This document shows positions 41,806 through 52,562 of a stretch of 64,000 nt of DNA, one piece after another (position 1 is the stretch's first letter; every line of letters starts with the position of its first letter). The notes under the pieces were generated by a model. That model was not told the origin of the DNA, made no database searches, and worked only from the letters and a program-made list of their open reading frames with translations. Made by a program: the position numbers and the translations under genes. The stretch is from Dromiciops gliroides (lineage: Eukaryota > Chordata > Mammalia > Microbiotheria > Microbiotheriidae): contig NC_057864.1 in the NCBI RefSeq assembly GCF_019393635.1, positions 468,084,617 through 468,148,616 on the forward strand. Direction: 5' to 3'.

Positions 41806-41859
41806 AGCTGTTTCTTACCATGAGCAAGTCATAGAATCATAGGTTTAAAATACAGTGTG

Positions 41860-42008
41860 GGGGACAGCTAGATGTCACAGTGGATAAAGCACGGACTCTG
41901 GATTCAGGAGGACCTGAGTTCAAATCCAGCCTGAGACACTTGACACTAGCTATGTGACCTAGGGCAAGTCACTTAACCCTCATTGTCCCACAAAAAAAAT
42001 AATAAAAA
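41860..42008 (+). mobile_element. Class A SINE with TSD
   Basis: AAAATACAGTGTG on both sides (41847 and 42009). Confidence 0.94.
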
Positions 42009-42019
42009 AAATACAGTGT

Positions 42020-42130
42020 GACCATAGGGGCCATCTTGTTCAAATACTTCATTTTACAGACGAGGAAACTGAGGCCCAGAGAAGGGAAGGGATTGCTCAA
42101 AGTCACGCAGGTAGTAAGTGACAGAGCCAA
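42020..42130 (-). mobile_element. MIR-like SINE fragment
   Basis: TTTACAGACGAGGAAACTGA and CAAAGTCACGCAGGTAGTAA. Confidence 0.5.
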
Positions 42131-42186
42131 TTCATTCATTCATTCATTCATTCATTCATTCATTCATTCATTCATTCATTCATTTG
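42130..42186. repeat. (TTCA)n array
   Basis: About 14 near-perfect units of TTCA immediately before a SINE tail. Confidence 0.97.
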
Positions 42187-42349
42187 TTTGTTTTTGTTTT
42201 TGTGGGTTTTTTTGGTGAGGCAATTAGGGTTAAGTGACTTGCCCAGGGTCACACAGCTAGTAAGTGTTAAGTGTCTGAGGTCGGATTTGAACTCAGGTCC
42301 TCCTGAATCCAGGGCCGGTGCTCTATCCACTGCGCCACCTAGCTACCCC
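42187..42349 (-). mobile_element. Class A SINE
   Basis: It runs from a T/G-rich tail to CACCTAGCTACCCC. The tetranucleotide array on its tail side masks any duplication. Confidence 0.92.
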
Positions 42350-42364
42350 TTCTGTCTCCTTTTA

Positions 42365-42505
42365 AACCTCTGTTTGCCTCAGTTTCTTCATCTGTAAAAT
42401 GAGCTGGAGAAGGAAATGGCAAAACCACTCTAGTATCTCTGCCAAGAAAACCCCAGATGGGGTCATTAAGAGTCCGGTACAACCGTCCATTGACTAAACA
42501 TTGGT
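42365..42505 (+). mobile_element. 3' half of a class B SINE
   Basis: TGTTTGCCTCAGTTTCTTCA to GGTACAACCGTCCATTGACT. The preceding class A SINE probably inserted in it, but its 5' half is not visible upstream. Confidence 0.8.
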
Positions 42506-42599
42506 GATTAAGACTGGATCAGCATACTGGCCTAGAATAGTTCAGTGTATCATGTTAAAAGACATTATTTCCTTTTCAGTTCTTACCATAGAAATAAAG

Positions 42600-43125
42600 A
42601 TTTTGCCCGAAGCCAGTGTGAAAACTGGATTTGGAATCAGGAAGACTGGGTTCTAGTTGTGACGCTGACACTTTCTCTTTGAGGAACAAGTCACCTACCC
42701 TCCCTCAGGATATTCCTCTTTAAAATACCATAATAACAACTGTAATTACCTCTCTCACTTAGTTGTTGGAAGGGTGGAATGAGGTCGTGTATTCAAGGGG
42801 CTTTGTCAACTTGAAATCATGGTACCTGCTATACAGTAAGTGCTCAATAAATGCTTATTGAGTTGATGATAAATAGGTGGAGCAGTGGATAAAGCACTGA
42901 GCCTGGAGTCAGGAAGACATGAGTTCAAATGTAGCCATAGACACTTAGCCCTGGACAAGTCATTTAACAATTAATAAGCCTGCCTCAGTCTCCTCATCTG
43001 TAAAGTGGGGATAACACCAGCACCTACCTGCCAAGATTGTTGTGAGGATAAAATGCGATTCTGTTGTAAAACACTTTGCACACCTTCAAATGCTATGTAA
43101 ATGTTAGCTATAGCTAGCTAATGAA
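42600..43125 (+). mobile_element. Two MIR-type SINEs and an L2-like end (sense)
   Basis: 42610-42825: GGAATCAGGAAGACTGGGTT then TTGTTGGAAGGGTGGAATGA. 42825-42865: CAGTAAGTGCTCAATAAATG. 42875-43125: GGAGCAGTGGATAAAGCACT to GCTATGTAAATGTTAGCTAT. Confidence 0.65.
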
Positions 43126-43130
43126 CATCC

Positions 43131-43301
43131 ATTATTATTATTATTATTATTAATTTATTTTTTTGGTGAGGCAATTGGGGTTAAGTGACTTGCCCAGGGT
43201 CACACAGCTAGTCAGTGTTAAGTGTCTGAGGCCATATTTGAACTCAGGTCCTCCTGACTCCAGGGCTAGTGCTCTATCCACTGTGCCACCTAGCTGCCCC
43301 T
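43131..43301 (-). mobile_element. Class A SINE with (ATT)n tail and TSD
   Basis: ACATCCATTATTATT lies at 43126 and 43304. The TTA repeat next to the tail may come from the target. Confidence 0.93.
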
Positions 43302-43304
43302 AAC

Positions 43305-43496
43305 ATCCATTATTATTGAGAAAAAAATAATATTTTCTTGAATGTTTTAAAATTTCAAAAAAATTATCCCGACCAAGTAAAATGAGTTTCATGTATTTTT
43401 GAAATTCCTGTCTTTTATAAAGTAAAATTTTGTGTTTGATGGTTTTCTCGGACTCTCCCTTGAGCCTCTTAGTATAACACGCTCATGAGGTTACCT
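43305..43496. other. Unassigned AT-rich sequence
   Basis: No repeat or exon recognised. Confidence 0.25.
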
Positions 43497-43650
43497 TCTC
43501 CAGGAAATCTCCAAGCTCTAAACCTTTCACTTGATCTTTTCCCAAGCAAAACTAATTTGCTTAGTGTATCTCGTTCAGGAAGGAGCTGTGTTTGTTTAGC
43601 TGATGATTGTAAAGACTGAAACACTGATAAATGGACTCATCCCAAGGCAC
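43497..43650. repeat. Copy 2 of a local paralogous element
   Basis: Paired with 40198-40330 in the same orientation. ATTGTAAAGACTGAAA is identical at 43606-43621. Confidence 0.6.
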
Positions 43651-44115
43651 AGATAGCTGACAACAGGCAGTGAGCTTGGTGGGGTGGAAGAGACTGTAGT
43701 AGCCAACTTGCCCAGGCTACCATTTTACACCGAGACCCAGTGGGAGAACGGCTTATTTGAGATCATCCAGATTGGGGTTCAAATGCAACATGCCTAACTG
43801 CGGATCCAATAGACCTTCCTCTACACCATTCTGCCTTTGGGGGTTCCAGAGATCTCCCACAGAGGAATTATTTTTATCCAAAGGACTGAAGAAAAAGGTT
43901 GGTGCGTGGCATCCTGCAGTGGGTAGTCTTTACCTTGGGAATTCCAAATGATAGCATATGGGTGACTGTGCAAGGCCAGCCCTGGTGGCTGTGTAGGGAT
44001 GGAATCTTCTACAATAGTAAACCTCAGAAATAGGACTTTTCAAAAAAAATTCTATTTTCAAGAAGTATATATTTTAAAAAATCTTTCAATACTTGAAAAC
44101 TATTTTAAAATATTT
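43650..44115. other. Unassigned sequence
   Basis: Includes a 64-codon plus-strand open frame (43757-43951) that I do not recognise. Confidence 0.25.
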
Positions 44116-44119
44116 CAAT

Positions 44120-44335
44120 ACTTCTAAATATTTTTATTGATAACTTTTATTTTTATATCACTTTCATCTCTAAATAAGCTTCTCTCTCCCCTTGTAACAG
44201 AACTTTATAAAGAAAGGGGGGAAAGACAATTTAGCAAAACTAACCAATTGTGTTTGATAGTATATACAGTATTCTATACCCATAGTCCCCCACCTCAGCA
44301 AAAAAGAGGGAAGACTGTTAGGAGAATTATATTCT
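44120..44335 (-). mobile_element. L1 3'-end fragment (antisense)
   Basis: TTTTATTGATAACTTTTATT, GCAAAACTAACCAATTGTG and TACCCATAGTCCCCCACC match the pieces at 18040 and 21345. Confidence 0.55.
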
Positions 44336-44467
44336 AATTTGAATGCAGGGCTTTAATACATTGCAGGGATATTAGTAATGTTTCTTGAGTGAATGAAATG
44401 TATAAGTGCTACTTACTTCTAACATGATTGTGAATTTTGGAAAAAATAGAATATTGAATTCAAGTAG

Positions 44468-44560
44468 GTGGAGAGAGAGAGACAGAGAGGGGGGGCAGAG
44501 ACAGAGAGACAGAGAGAGAGAGGAGAGAGAGAAGAGAGGAAAGAGAGAGAGAGAGAGGTG
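44468..44560. repeat. (GA)n purine tract
   Basis: GAGA/CAGAGA words, about 90 bases. Confidence 0.93.
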
Positions 44561-44689
44561 ATGGAGATTATCCAAAAACACCAGATGATTTTAAAAATTA
44601 CTTGTTTATGACTTTAGAGTATGTTATACGATACCAGAAGCAGCAAATTTACCTCTTATTTTAGTTTTGCTGAGGTTAGCAAAAATCTA

Positions 44690-45190
44690 CTTGTGCCCTC
44701 CAGCACATTGTGACATCTGCAATCTGGCTTCTGTCCCCACCACTCTCCTGAAGCAATTTTCTTCAAGGTTACCTTACCGTCAAATCCAGTGGTCCTTTGA
44801 ATGACCTTGTCCTCCTTCTGGGGGCCTCTGACATTATGGTCCATCCCTTCTTTCTATAAACCATCTCCTCTTTTGGCTTCCATTATCTTCTCCCTGTTAT
44901 GGTCTCCTGCCTGCTTCCCAGACCATTCCTTATTTTTTTCTTTTCTCAGATCTTCCTCTTCCACCCTTAAATGTGAGTGTTTCTGAAGTTTCTATCCTAG
45001 CCGTCTGTTCTCTCTCCCTTGGAAATCACATCTACGTCCATGGCTGCCATTTTATTGTCTTTGCAGGTGACTTTGGAATCTCTAACTCTATCCCCAAGCT
45101 TCCCCCAGAATGCTCAGTCCTATATTTCCCATTGTCTTGCTGGAAATATCTACTTGGATGAACTACTGGAAACTCAAACTCAGCCCCTTG
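44690..45190 (+). mobile_element. L2 LINE ORF remnant (reverse-transcriptase region)
   Basis: ATCTGGCTTCTGTCCCCACC, CAAATCCAGTGGTCCTTTGA, TGACCTTGTCCTCCTTCTGG, then TTTCTATCCTAGCCGTCTG and CTACGTCCATGGCTGCC follow the sense strand of the L2 coding region. Several stops and indels. An older and longer piece than the L2 ends elsewhere. Confidence 0.65.
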
Positions 45191-45394
45191 GGTTTCTTAT
45201 ATCAATGAAATTAGAAGGTCAATTAAAAAAATGTTCTAAACACTCTGCACCTTGTGGTCCTAGAGAATTGTCTGGGGAGGGCAGTCAGTGGGCCAGTCAT
45301 TGAGCATTCATTAAATGCTTACTGTATGCCAGCTAATACCTTGACCCTTGGTGATGTCAGTGTGAAGAAGGGTGGTAGAAAATATGCTGGGAAA

Positions 45395-45626
45395 TTTGAC
45401 AGGGGGATAGTGTTAGGCCTATATTCAGGAGGACCCGAGTTGAAATCCAGCCTCAGACACTAGCCTGTGACCCTGGGAAAGTCATTTAGCCCTGTTTGCC
45501 TCAGTTTCCTCATCTGTAAGATGAGCTGGAGAAGATGGCAAACAGCTCCAGTGTCTGTGCCAAGAAAACCCCAAATGGGGACAATGAAGATTCAGACAAG
45601 ACTGAAACGACTAAACAACCAAAAAA
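45395..45626 (+). mobile_element. Class B SINE, 5' truncated head
   Basis: GGAGGACCCGAGTTGAAATC to GACTGAAACGACTAAACAAC. Confidence 0.85.
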
Positions 45627-45629
45627 CTT

Positions 45630-46272
45630 AGTGTGAATGGGCTTATCCCACTGTAGCTCAGCAGCCCTGAGCTCACCGGTTTCTGCCTCCCCTGTAGCAG
45701 GAATTGTAGGAGACCTCAGAAGATACTTCTCACTGATAGGAGAGACAGAAAAGGCATTAAGTCTCGCTGTAGTCTCTGAACCTAGTGTTGGGGCCTGGGC
45801 TTCTGTTGGAGACAGTGGGTCTCCTGTTCCCTGGGCAGGCCTTTGTGAGGTCAGAGGTTGGTGGTAGAAATGGTAGCAAACTAGCCTCACTAATTAGTTT
45901 GGCCTTGTCTCGCTTGAGCTGTGGCGCTTGGAGAATTGCCTCTGACGGGAATTGGAGCAGGGGGAGGCCTTCCCTCTGCAGTGGGCCAGAGGCAGCACCT
46001 GGCGGCATTGAGCGATTTGCCGTGGCAGACCTCCTAGCTGTTTAGTGATTGAGAAATGGCTTGGGATACTGAAGCCTGGGAGCTAGGCTGGACTGTGGGA
46101 GGAGCCAGGCCCCTGGGTCATGAATGGCGTCGCTGGAGCCTCCTAGGAGCTGCTGGGAGTCCTGCTTCCTAAGACTGTAAGTGTCTATATTGGTCTTTGG
46201 GACAGGGCTGCTCATGCCCAAGGATCTATTTTCCAAGACCCCTAGTGTGAATTCTGTTTTTTCCCTGCTACA
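45630..46272. other. Non-repetitive sequence with overlapping open frames
   Basis: Open frames of 76-126 codons on both strands (45510-46045) overlap a SINE edge and one another. None has a recognisable domain. Confidence 0.25.
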
Positions 46273-46276
46273 TTTT

Positions 46277-46370
<94 letters not shown>

Positions 46371-46482
46371 TTCCTTCCTTCCTTCCTTCCTTCCTTCCTT
46401 CCTTCCTTCCTTCCTTCCTTCCTTCCTTCCTTCCTTCCTTCCTTCCTTCCTTCCTTCCTTCCTTCCTTCCTTCCTTCCTTCC
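46273..46482. repeat. (TTTC)n-(TTCC)n compound microsatellite
   Basis: TTTC units to about 46364, then a sharp switch to TTCC units to 46482. It directly adjoins the SINE tail. The reading frames give Phe/Leu/Ser-rich and Lys/Arg/Glu-rich artefacts. Confidence 0.98.
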
Positions 46483-46604
46483 TTTGGTGAGGCAATTGGG
46501 GTTAAGTGACTTGCCCAGGGTCATACAGCTAGTAAGTGTCAAATGACTGAGGCCGGATTTGAACTCTGGTCCTCCTGACTCCAGGACAGGTGCTCTATCC
46601 ACTC
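46483..46604 (-). mobile_element. Class A SINE whose tail became the microsatellite
   Basis: The body starts TTTGGTGAGGCAATTGGGG and is truncated after GCTCTATCCACT. Confidence 0.92.
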
Positions 46605-46729
46605 ATTTCATTTAAAAAAAATTTTCCCCTTCTACATTTCAAAGAAACTTTGCTTTTGTGAAACATGTCCTTGCCAGGGGAATTGCTAAGAGCTCACTGA
46701 GTCCTGTCCCAACAGTGATTTTTCTGGCT

Positions 46730-46995
46730 CATTGTGCCTTTGCTTTGTAAGCCTTCAGACATGAATGCCACAGCTACAACAAGGAGGCTGAAAGAGCCTC
46801 AAAACCATGTCAGCCGGCAGACACAAGACGCCCTTGGCCAGTCCAGAGCCATGGCAGCTGACCCCGATTCAGAGGATGAGCTCATCTATAAAACCTTACA
46901 GAAGACAATGATGCCAAGATTATGAGCAAAATCATGACGCGAAACAGTGGCTGGAAAAAGATCCCGGAAGCTTGGTGTGAGATCCAACTAAGCCA
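46730..46995 (+). other. Coding-like unassigned stretch
   Basis: A 63-codon open frame (46734-46925) has codon-like composition and an acidic patch (DPDSEDEL) before a stop. It continues past the stop without repeats to 46995. I cannot name the family. It could be a retrocopy fragment or chance. Confidence 0.2.
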
Positions 46996-47019
46996 AAGCA
47001 ATTCCAGGAGCATTTTAAC

Positions 47020-47270
47020 ATAATAAGTGATAATAGCTAACATTTACAGAGCGAATAGTAAATACCAAGCCTTGTGCTGAGTGCTTTATGACTATTCTTT
47101 CATTTGATCTTAACAACCCTGGGTGGTAGGTGCTATTATTAATCACATTTTATAGATGAGGAAACTGAGGCATACATTGACTTGCTTAGGATCACAGAGC
47201 AAGTAAGTGTCTGGGGTCAGATTTGAACTCAGGGCAAGCACCACCCATTGCACCACCCAGCCAGAGGAAT
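47020..47270 (-). mobile_element. MIR-type SINE (antisense)
   Basis: ACATTTACAGAGCGAATAGT, CATTTTATAGATGAGGAAAC and ACCACCCATTGCACCACCC. Confidence 0.75.
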
Positions 47271-47454
47271 GTCTCCATGTTACTGGATGAGCTCTCTGAT
47301 GGCAGAGGAGATGGTCAATAATCACCCAGGATGCCTTGCAATATGCATCAGTGGAGGGAGCACCTGCATCACTGATGGACCCATCGGAGTATTGATGTAT
47401 TGATCAACTTGGGAGCTCCTGACCTATGTTGCTTCTGGCACCTCTTAATCTTTT

Positions 47455-47605
47455 TATTTTTTTTATTTTGGTGAGGCAATTGGGGTTAAATGACTTGCTC
47501 AGGGTCATACAGCTAGTAAGTGTCAAGTGTCTGAGGCCAGATTTGAACACAGGTCCTCCTGAATCCAGAGCCGGTGCTTTATCCACTGCACCACCTAGCT
47601 GCCCC
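47455..47605 (-). mobile_element. Class A SINE with TSD
   Basis: CTTAATCTTTTT on both sides (47445 and 47605). Confidence 0.93.
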
Positions 47606-47699
47606 TTAATCTTTTTTTAAAAAGGAAATTGAAATGATATTGTAAAATGAAATAGGAATCCTTCTGGGCATCTATAAGGCGTATTGGTCACAATTTACA

Positions 47700-47860
47700 G
47701 GGTGAAATTCTTTTAAATTTATTTCCTTCACTGTACATGAGTATATATCCATATATGTCTATGTGTGTGCATACCTCCTATCCCCTTAATAAAAAAGAGA
47801 GAAAACCAATCTAGCAAAAGTAACCAACACATCATTATACCTGACAGCATATGGGCCTAT
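47700..47860 (-). mobile_element. L1 3'-end fragment (antisense)
   Basis: AAAGTAACCAACACATCATT is the shared landmark. Confidence 0.45.
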
Positions 47861-47864
47861 TCTA

Positions 47865-48443
47865 GTAGTTTGTTGGCCAACTTCTCCAGGATAGTCTGAG
47901 GTCTGTTATATGGAATATGAAAATGAATCTCTGATGTGTAATTGTAGCCACGAGGTCACGGCTTGCTAGGTACTCAGTAGGTGCTGAATTTTTACAGCCG
48001 ATGGTGATATTGTACAGTTTCCACTCTCTCTTTGCATAATCTGGATTCATCACTAAGTTTGGACTCCTTAAGTAGAACCCTCTTGTAATTTCTGGTGACG
48101 ACGACCTGATTCTGGATTATTTTGTAGACTCCTCTGCTTCCATAAGTGAATCTGTGTGACAGAGGATTTGTTAGGTCCTTCTCTGTTCACACACTGTTGC
48201 CTGATTTCCTCGGATGTTCCCCAGGAAGGGCCTTTGATACTTAGAGCTGAGCTATATCATAGGCTGTATCTGAAGATAAACCCATTTCAGTTACTCCAGA
48301 CACTTCACTATTACTGCTTGTCCCAAAGGTATTTCTGTGGGTTGATGGCCTATTTATCATGTGCTCTAAGAATTTTGTCAGTTGATCCCTTTCTTCCTTT
48401 TGGTATGGAAGTGTTCATTTCTATAGTTGTCAGTTTGGGGTGC
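47865..48443. other. Unassigned, possibly an old LINE (left part)
   Basis: Continuous with 48621-49200 once the SINE is removed. The AT-rich style is like decayed antisense LINE coding sequence, but I cannot place it in a family. Confidence 0.25.
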
Positions 48444-48454
48444 TAGACCTTGTG

Positions 48455-48620
48455 GTTTTTTTCTTTTCTTTTCTTTTCTTTTTTTTGTGAGGCAATTGGG
48501 GTTAAGTGACTTGCCTAGGGTCACACAGCTAGTAAGTGTTAAGTGTCTGAGGCTGGATTTGAACTCAGGTCCTCCTGACTTCAGGGCAGGTGCTCTATCC
48601 ACTGCGCCACCTAGCTGCCA
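48455..48620 (-). mobile_element. Class A SINE with TSD
   Basis: CTAGACCTTGTG at 48443 and 48621. Confidence 0.95.
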
Positions 48621-48632
48621 CTAGACCTTGTG

Positions 48633-49700
48633 TTTTGTCAGTATTGTACAGGTTTCTGGCAATATATCTTCTAAGTCTGTTATGGTCTATTACAGTTCCC
48701 AAAGTATGTACATTAAAATGAGTATTGCATAGGTGTTAATTGCCTTAGATAGAGTCTTCTCATTTAGCGTTGATTTCATAATTCTAGTAAGTTTCAACAT
48801 AATCAGTTTCAACATAATTCTTTTTTGATAGCTTTTTTTTTTTTTGCTTGAGCTGTCTTGCCCAGAGGTGAAGGATCCACTGGTCCACTGTGACCTCCAG
48901 CTTCAAGCTCAAAGCATTCAGTCTTGTATCTTCCCTTGGCATGTATTAGAAATTTTACACTTATTAAGTTCAAATGGCATTTTGATAACAATGGAGAAAG
49001 ATTTCATGAGATAAAGGTGGTATTTAATGTGTTTTTCAGCAGAGCCATGTAACTAATTAATATGATGTCAGCTTCCTCTGTAATTTGGAGTCCATACTTG
49101 CCTCTATTCAAGGGGGATGATAATGAGTTTAATAATAAGCAGAACCATAATATGCTTTCAAAATCTCTCCCTCCAGAGAATTTAGAACTCAAAATTTAAA
49201 AAAGTTAAAAATTCTTTTTACACGTAACTGACAAAATGAAATATTATTCAAAGTAAAAAAAAGTAAATAAAACTCTCTCCCTCCCCCAAATTCCATGCTT
49301 TTTATCAATTGCTCTTGCATGATGGGGGTGGTGGTGGTGCTGGTGGCAGCGATAATAGTATCGTTCAGTCAGAGCTGATTCCTGTGAGTCCAGGTTTCTC
49401 ATATTCTACCCTAATTATCAATTACATTGGTAATTGCCTTCACTTGCCATTCGTTGTTGCTACTCAGGTGTATAAGTTCTAGTTAGTTCAATGGGTATTA
49501 GGAATCTAAAGGTTGTTGACACTCAGATTAGAAACTCAGGAAGATGCTAACGAGACATTGCTTTCCACCAAGGTTTTTAGATCTTGATTCTCTTTTATTT
49601 GCATTTCACATCGAGCTCAAAATAAGATGGTTCAGCTTTAAGGCTTCATCTTCCATTCACTGTGACTTCATTGAAACTTCTCTCTATGTCCATTGTTGGG
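48633..49700. other. Unassigned, possibly an old LINE (right part), then unique sequence
   Basis: Contains a local duplication (AAGTTTCAACATAATCAGTTTC, where GTTTCAACATAAT is repeated at 48789 and 48806), a T11 run at 48835, and a GGTGGTGGT patch at 49327. Confidence 0.25.
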
Positions 49701-49701
49701 T

Positions 49702-49829
49702 TTTAGGTTTTTTTGGTGAGGCAATTGGGGTTAAGTGACTTGCCCAGGGTCACACAGCTAGCAAGTGTTAAGTGTCTGAGGCTGGATTTGAACTCAGGTA
49801 CTCCTGACTCCAGGGTCAGTGCTCTATCC
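49702..49829 (-). mobile_element. Class A SINE, 5' truncated
   Basis: It stops after GTGCTCTATCCCCTCATTG. TCCATTGTT and CCTCATTGTT are the possible target copies. Confidence 0.9.
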
Positions 49830-50040
49830 CCTCATTGTTTTTTTTTCCTTTTGACATCACAGAAATAACGTCTGTGTGCAGGAACAGCCACTTTGTCCTG
49901 TGAGATGAAGAAGCTCCAATTGATCACTCTCGTAATTGCTGGGATATTTTTCCAGGGTTTGGAAAGAGAAAACCACAGTAATTTAAAAATAATGATGTTT
50001 TTCTGCTAAAACGAAGAAGTGGCGATGATTTCAGCTTCTT

Positions 50041-50182
50041 GGGGGGGGCGGGGCAATGAGGGTTAAGTGACTTGCCCAGGGTCACACAGCTAGTAAGTGC
50101 CAAGTGTCTGGGTTGAGATTTGAACTCAGGTCCTCCTGAATCTAGGGCCTGTGCTTTATCCACTGCGCCAACTAGCTGCCCC
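50041..50182 (-). mobile_element. Class A SINE with TSD
   Basis: TGATTTCAGCTTCTT (50026) and TGATTTCAGGATCTT (50183). The usual poly(T) tail has been replaced by a G8 run. Confidence 0.93.
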
Positions 50183-50329
50183 TGATTTCAGGATCTTAAT
50201 GCTCTCAGATATTAAGCAGTCCAGTTATTCCTGAGACTTAATCTTCATGATTCCAGGATTGATTAAAGAGGCAATCAATAGTTCCCAATATAAATAGATA
50301 AATAGCTATAGTAGATGTCTACATGTAGT

Positions 50330-50727
50330 TTTTTGTTGTTGAGTTGTTTCAGTCATGTGCGACTCTCTGTGGCCTCATTTAAGGTTTTCTTGGCAGAGAT
50401 ATGGGACGACTTTGCCATTTCCTTTTCTAGCTCATTTTAGTGGTGAAGAACTGAGACCCAGGGTTACCCAGATAAGCATCTGAGGCTGGGGTTTTTTTGT
50501 TTTTTTTTTTAAGTGAGGCAATTGGGGTTAAGTGACTTGCCTAGGGTCACACAGCTAGTAAGTGTGAAGTGTCTGAGGCTGGATTTGAACTCAGGTCCTC
50601 CTGACTCCAGGGCCGGTGTTCTATCCACTGTAGCGCCACCTAGCTGCCCCCTGAGGCTGGTTTTGAACTTAGGTCCTGTTGACTCCAGGGCTGGCACTCT
50701 ATCCACACTGTACCATCTGGTTGCCCC
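50330..50727 (-). mobile_element. Class B SINE containing a class A SINE
   Basis: Left part TTGTTGTTGAGTTGTTTCAG to GATAAGCATCTGAGGCTGG. It resumes CTGAGGCTGGTTTTGAACTT and ends CATCTGGTTGCCCC. Confidence 0.92.
50490..50650 (-). mobile_element. Class A SINE nested in class B, with TSD
   Basis: CTGAGGCTGG on both sides (50480 and 50651). Confidence 0.95.
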
Positions 50728-50774
50728 CTCTATATGTAGGTAGGCAGGTGGATGGATGGATGATCAATCTATCT

Positions 50775-50865
50775 ACTCACCCCTCTCTCTCCTCTCTCCT
50801 CTCTCCTCTCTTCTCCTTTCCTTTCCTCCCTCTCTGTCTCTCTCTGTCTCTGTCTCTTTCTCTCA
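50775..50865. repeat. (CTCTCTC)n and (TCTCTG)n pyrimidine tract
   Basis: CTCTCCT heptamer-like units followed by CTGTCTC words. Confidence 0.93.
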
Positions 50866-50963
50866 GAATAGATTGTGGATCTGGAAGTGGAAGGAGGCCT
50901 TGAAGGCCATAGTCCAACCTCATTTGACAGATTAGAAAACTGAGACCTTGGAAGTAAGTTGAG

Positions 50964-51113
50964 GGGCAGCTAGGTGGCGCAGTGGTTAAAGCACCGGCCC
51001 TGGAGTCAGGAGGACCTGAGTTCAAATCCGGTCTCAGACACTTAACACTTACTAGCTGTGTGACCCTGGGCAAGTCACTTAACCCCCATTGCCCCACAAA
51101 AAAAAAAAAAAAA
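50964..51113 (+). mobile_element. Class A SINE with TSD
   Basis: GGAAGTAAGTTGAG at 50950 and 51114, inside a MIR-like repeat (50885-51160). Confidence 0.95.
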
Positions 51114-51204
51114 GGAAGTAAGTTGAGTTACTTGCCCAAGTAACTATCAGTATTAGGCATCAGACATGGAATATGAATGTGGGTCCTTCAGGTATATTAT
51201 AATG

Positions 51205-51345
51205 TGGTACTTTCCATGGACAGAGGACTGGCCTTGGAATCAAGAAGACATGGATTCAAATCCCTATCTCTGACACATTGTGGCTGCATTAGTCACTTAA
51301 CTCTTCAGTGTCCCAGCAACTCTCTAAGATTCTATGTGGAAAAGA
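51205..51345 (+). mobile_element. MIR-like SINE fragment
   Basis: GACATGGATTCAAATCCCTA and TTAGTCACTTAACTCTTCAG. Confidence 0.55.
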
Positions 51346-51429
51346 AGGTACAGACCTCAATTGATAGAAGAGGTTTCCTAGCTGGGAGTTCCCTATAGCA
51401 ATCAAGTCGTAGATCTGGTCCAAAATGAA

Positions 51430-51845
51430 TGAATGAGTGAGTGAGTTAGGGAAACAAGCAGCCTTTTCAACGAGGGCCTGGTTACTTATTTAGAGGCCGT
51501 CGCTCTTCTGCCCCCAGCATGCCAGTGGTGGAGCCGAGGTTTGCCACATCCTCCATTCAGCAACTTGGTCCCTACAAGCATGCAATCTCAGCAGCTAGCC
51601 TGACCCTGACCCTGTAATTCAGTCCATATGGAATTCAGTGTCTGTGCCAGCCAGACTCCTTCCTGGCTGCCCCACCTGGCATTTCAGTGAATTGTCGGGA
51701 TCATGCGGGTATATTTTGGAGACTTGTGCTTTCCTCTGCAGCATCTGTCCTAAAGCCATTCATTATTGAATGGAAGCATTCCCTCAGCAAGACATTTCCC
51801 AGTGCTGGTTATACTCATTTCCTCCTGAGTCTTGCTTCCAAATGC
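51430..51845. other. Non-repetitive sequence
   Basis: No repeat landmark. CTGACCCTGACCCTG at 51600-51615 is a short tandem. A possible conserved element. Confidence 0.3.
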
Positions 51846-51849
51846 TTTT

Positions 51850-51916
51850 TCATTCATCATTCATTTGTTCATTTGTTCATTCATCATTCATTCATTCATT
51901 CATTCATTCATTCATT
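51850..51916. repeat. (TTCA)n array
   Basis: Interrupted TTCA units, then a clean run to 51916. Confidence 0.95.
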
Positions 51917-52015
51917 TCCAGTAGAATGAATGCTCCTTGAAAGCAGGACTTATTTTGTCTTTGTATCTCCAGTGCCTTGCTTACTTAAATACTTTTTGAA
52001 TAAATTAATCATTGG
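51916..52015 (+). mobile_element. L2 3'-end fragment
   Basis: GAATGCTCCTTGAAAGCAGG, TTGTATCTCCAGTGCCTTGC. Confidence 0.6.
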
Positions 52016-52560
52016 GTGCTTTGTTATAACCAGGGTTCATTAAGCCATAGCTGCTACAAGGTCATTCAGGAAGTCCTATGGACCTGCCCAGGTCAGCCCC
52101 GGATGTTCAGGGTGAGTCCTTATTCTTCACTTGGGTTGTGGATCAGCACAGACAGATGTGAAGCATGTTCTATGCCAGTTCCCTGATAAGCCTAATTTAT
52201 GGCTCAACAGGATGGAGTTAATTACCCTACCTAAGCTGCTTTTGGAAGAGAGAAGAGGGCGAAAGATCAGGAGGGTTTAATATTTTCTAGTCTGCTCTTG
52301 GCAGTTTCAAAGTCACCATCTTATGTGTTACCCCTACTCTAGGCTCTGGAGAAGGGTGATCTGGAAACTTGCTCCTGGGTCTGGTCACTTATCTTGGCCC
52401 TTCTGCATATTGAAGGAGGGCTTAGTTCTACCCGGGGAGGGGGAGTTGGATTGTACCTTCCGTATCTGCACACATGGTTTGGCTGTCCTTTTTCCTTGTT
52501 TAGAAACAATATTCAACTCCTTTGAGAGTTGTCGCCTCCAGCTCGATCCCAAGCTAAGTC
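52015..52560. other. Unassigned sequence
   Basis: No repeat is recognised. A 110-codon plus-strand open frame (52323-52655) runs into an L2 fragment and is not credible as a gene end. Confidence 0.25.
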
Positions 52561-52562
52561 AG

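Noticed and set aside
46042..46602. Lys/Arg/Glu-rich 186-codon frame
   Set aside because: A product of the TTTC/TTCC microsatellite on the reverse strand.
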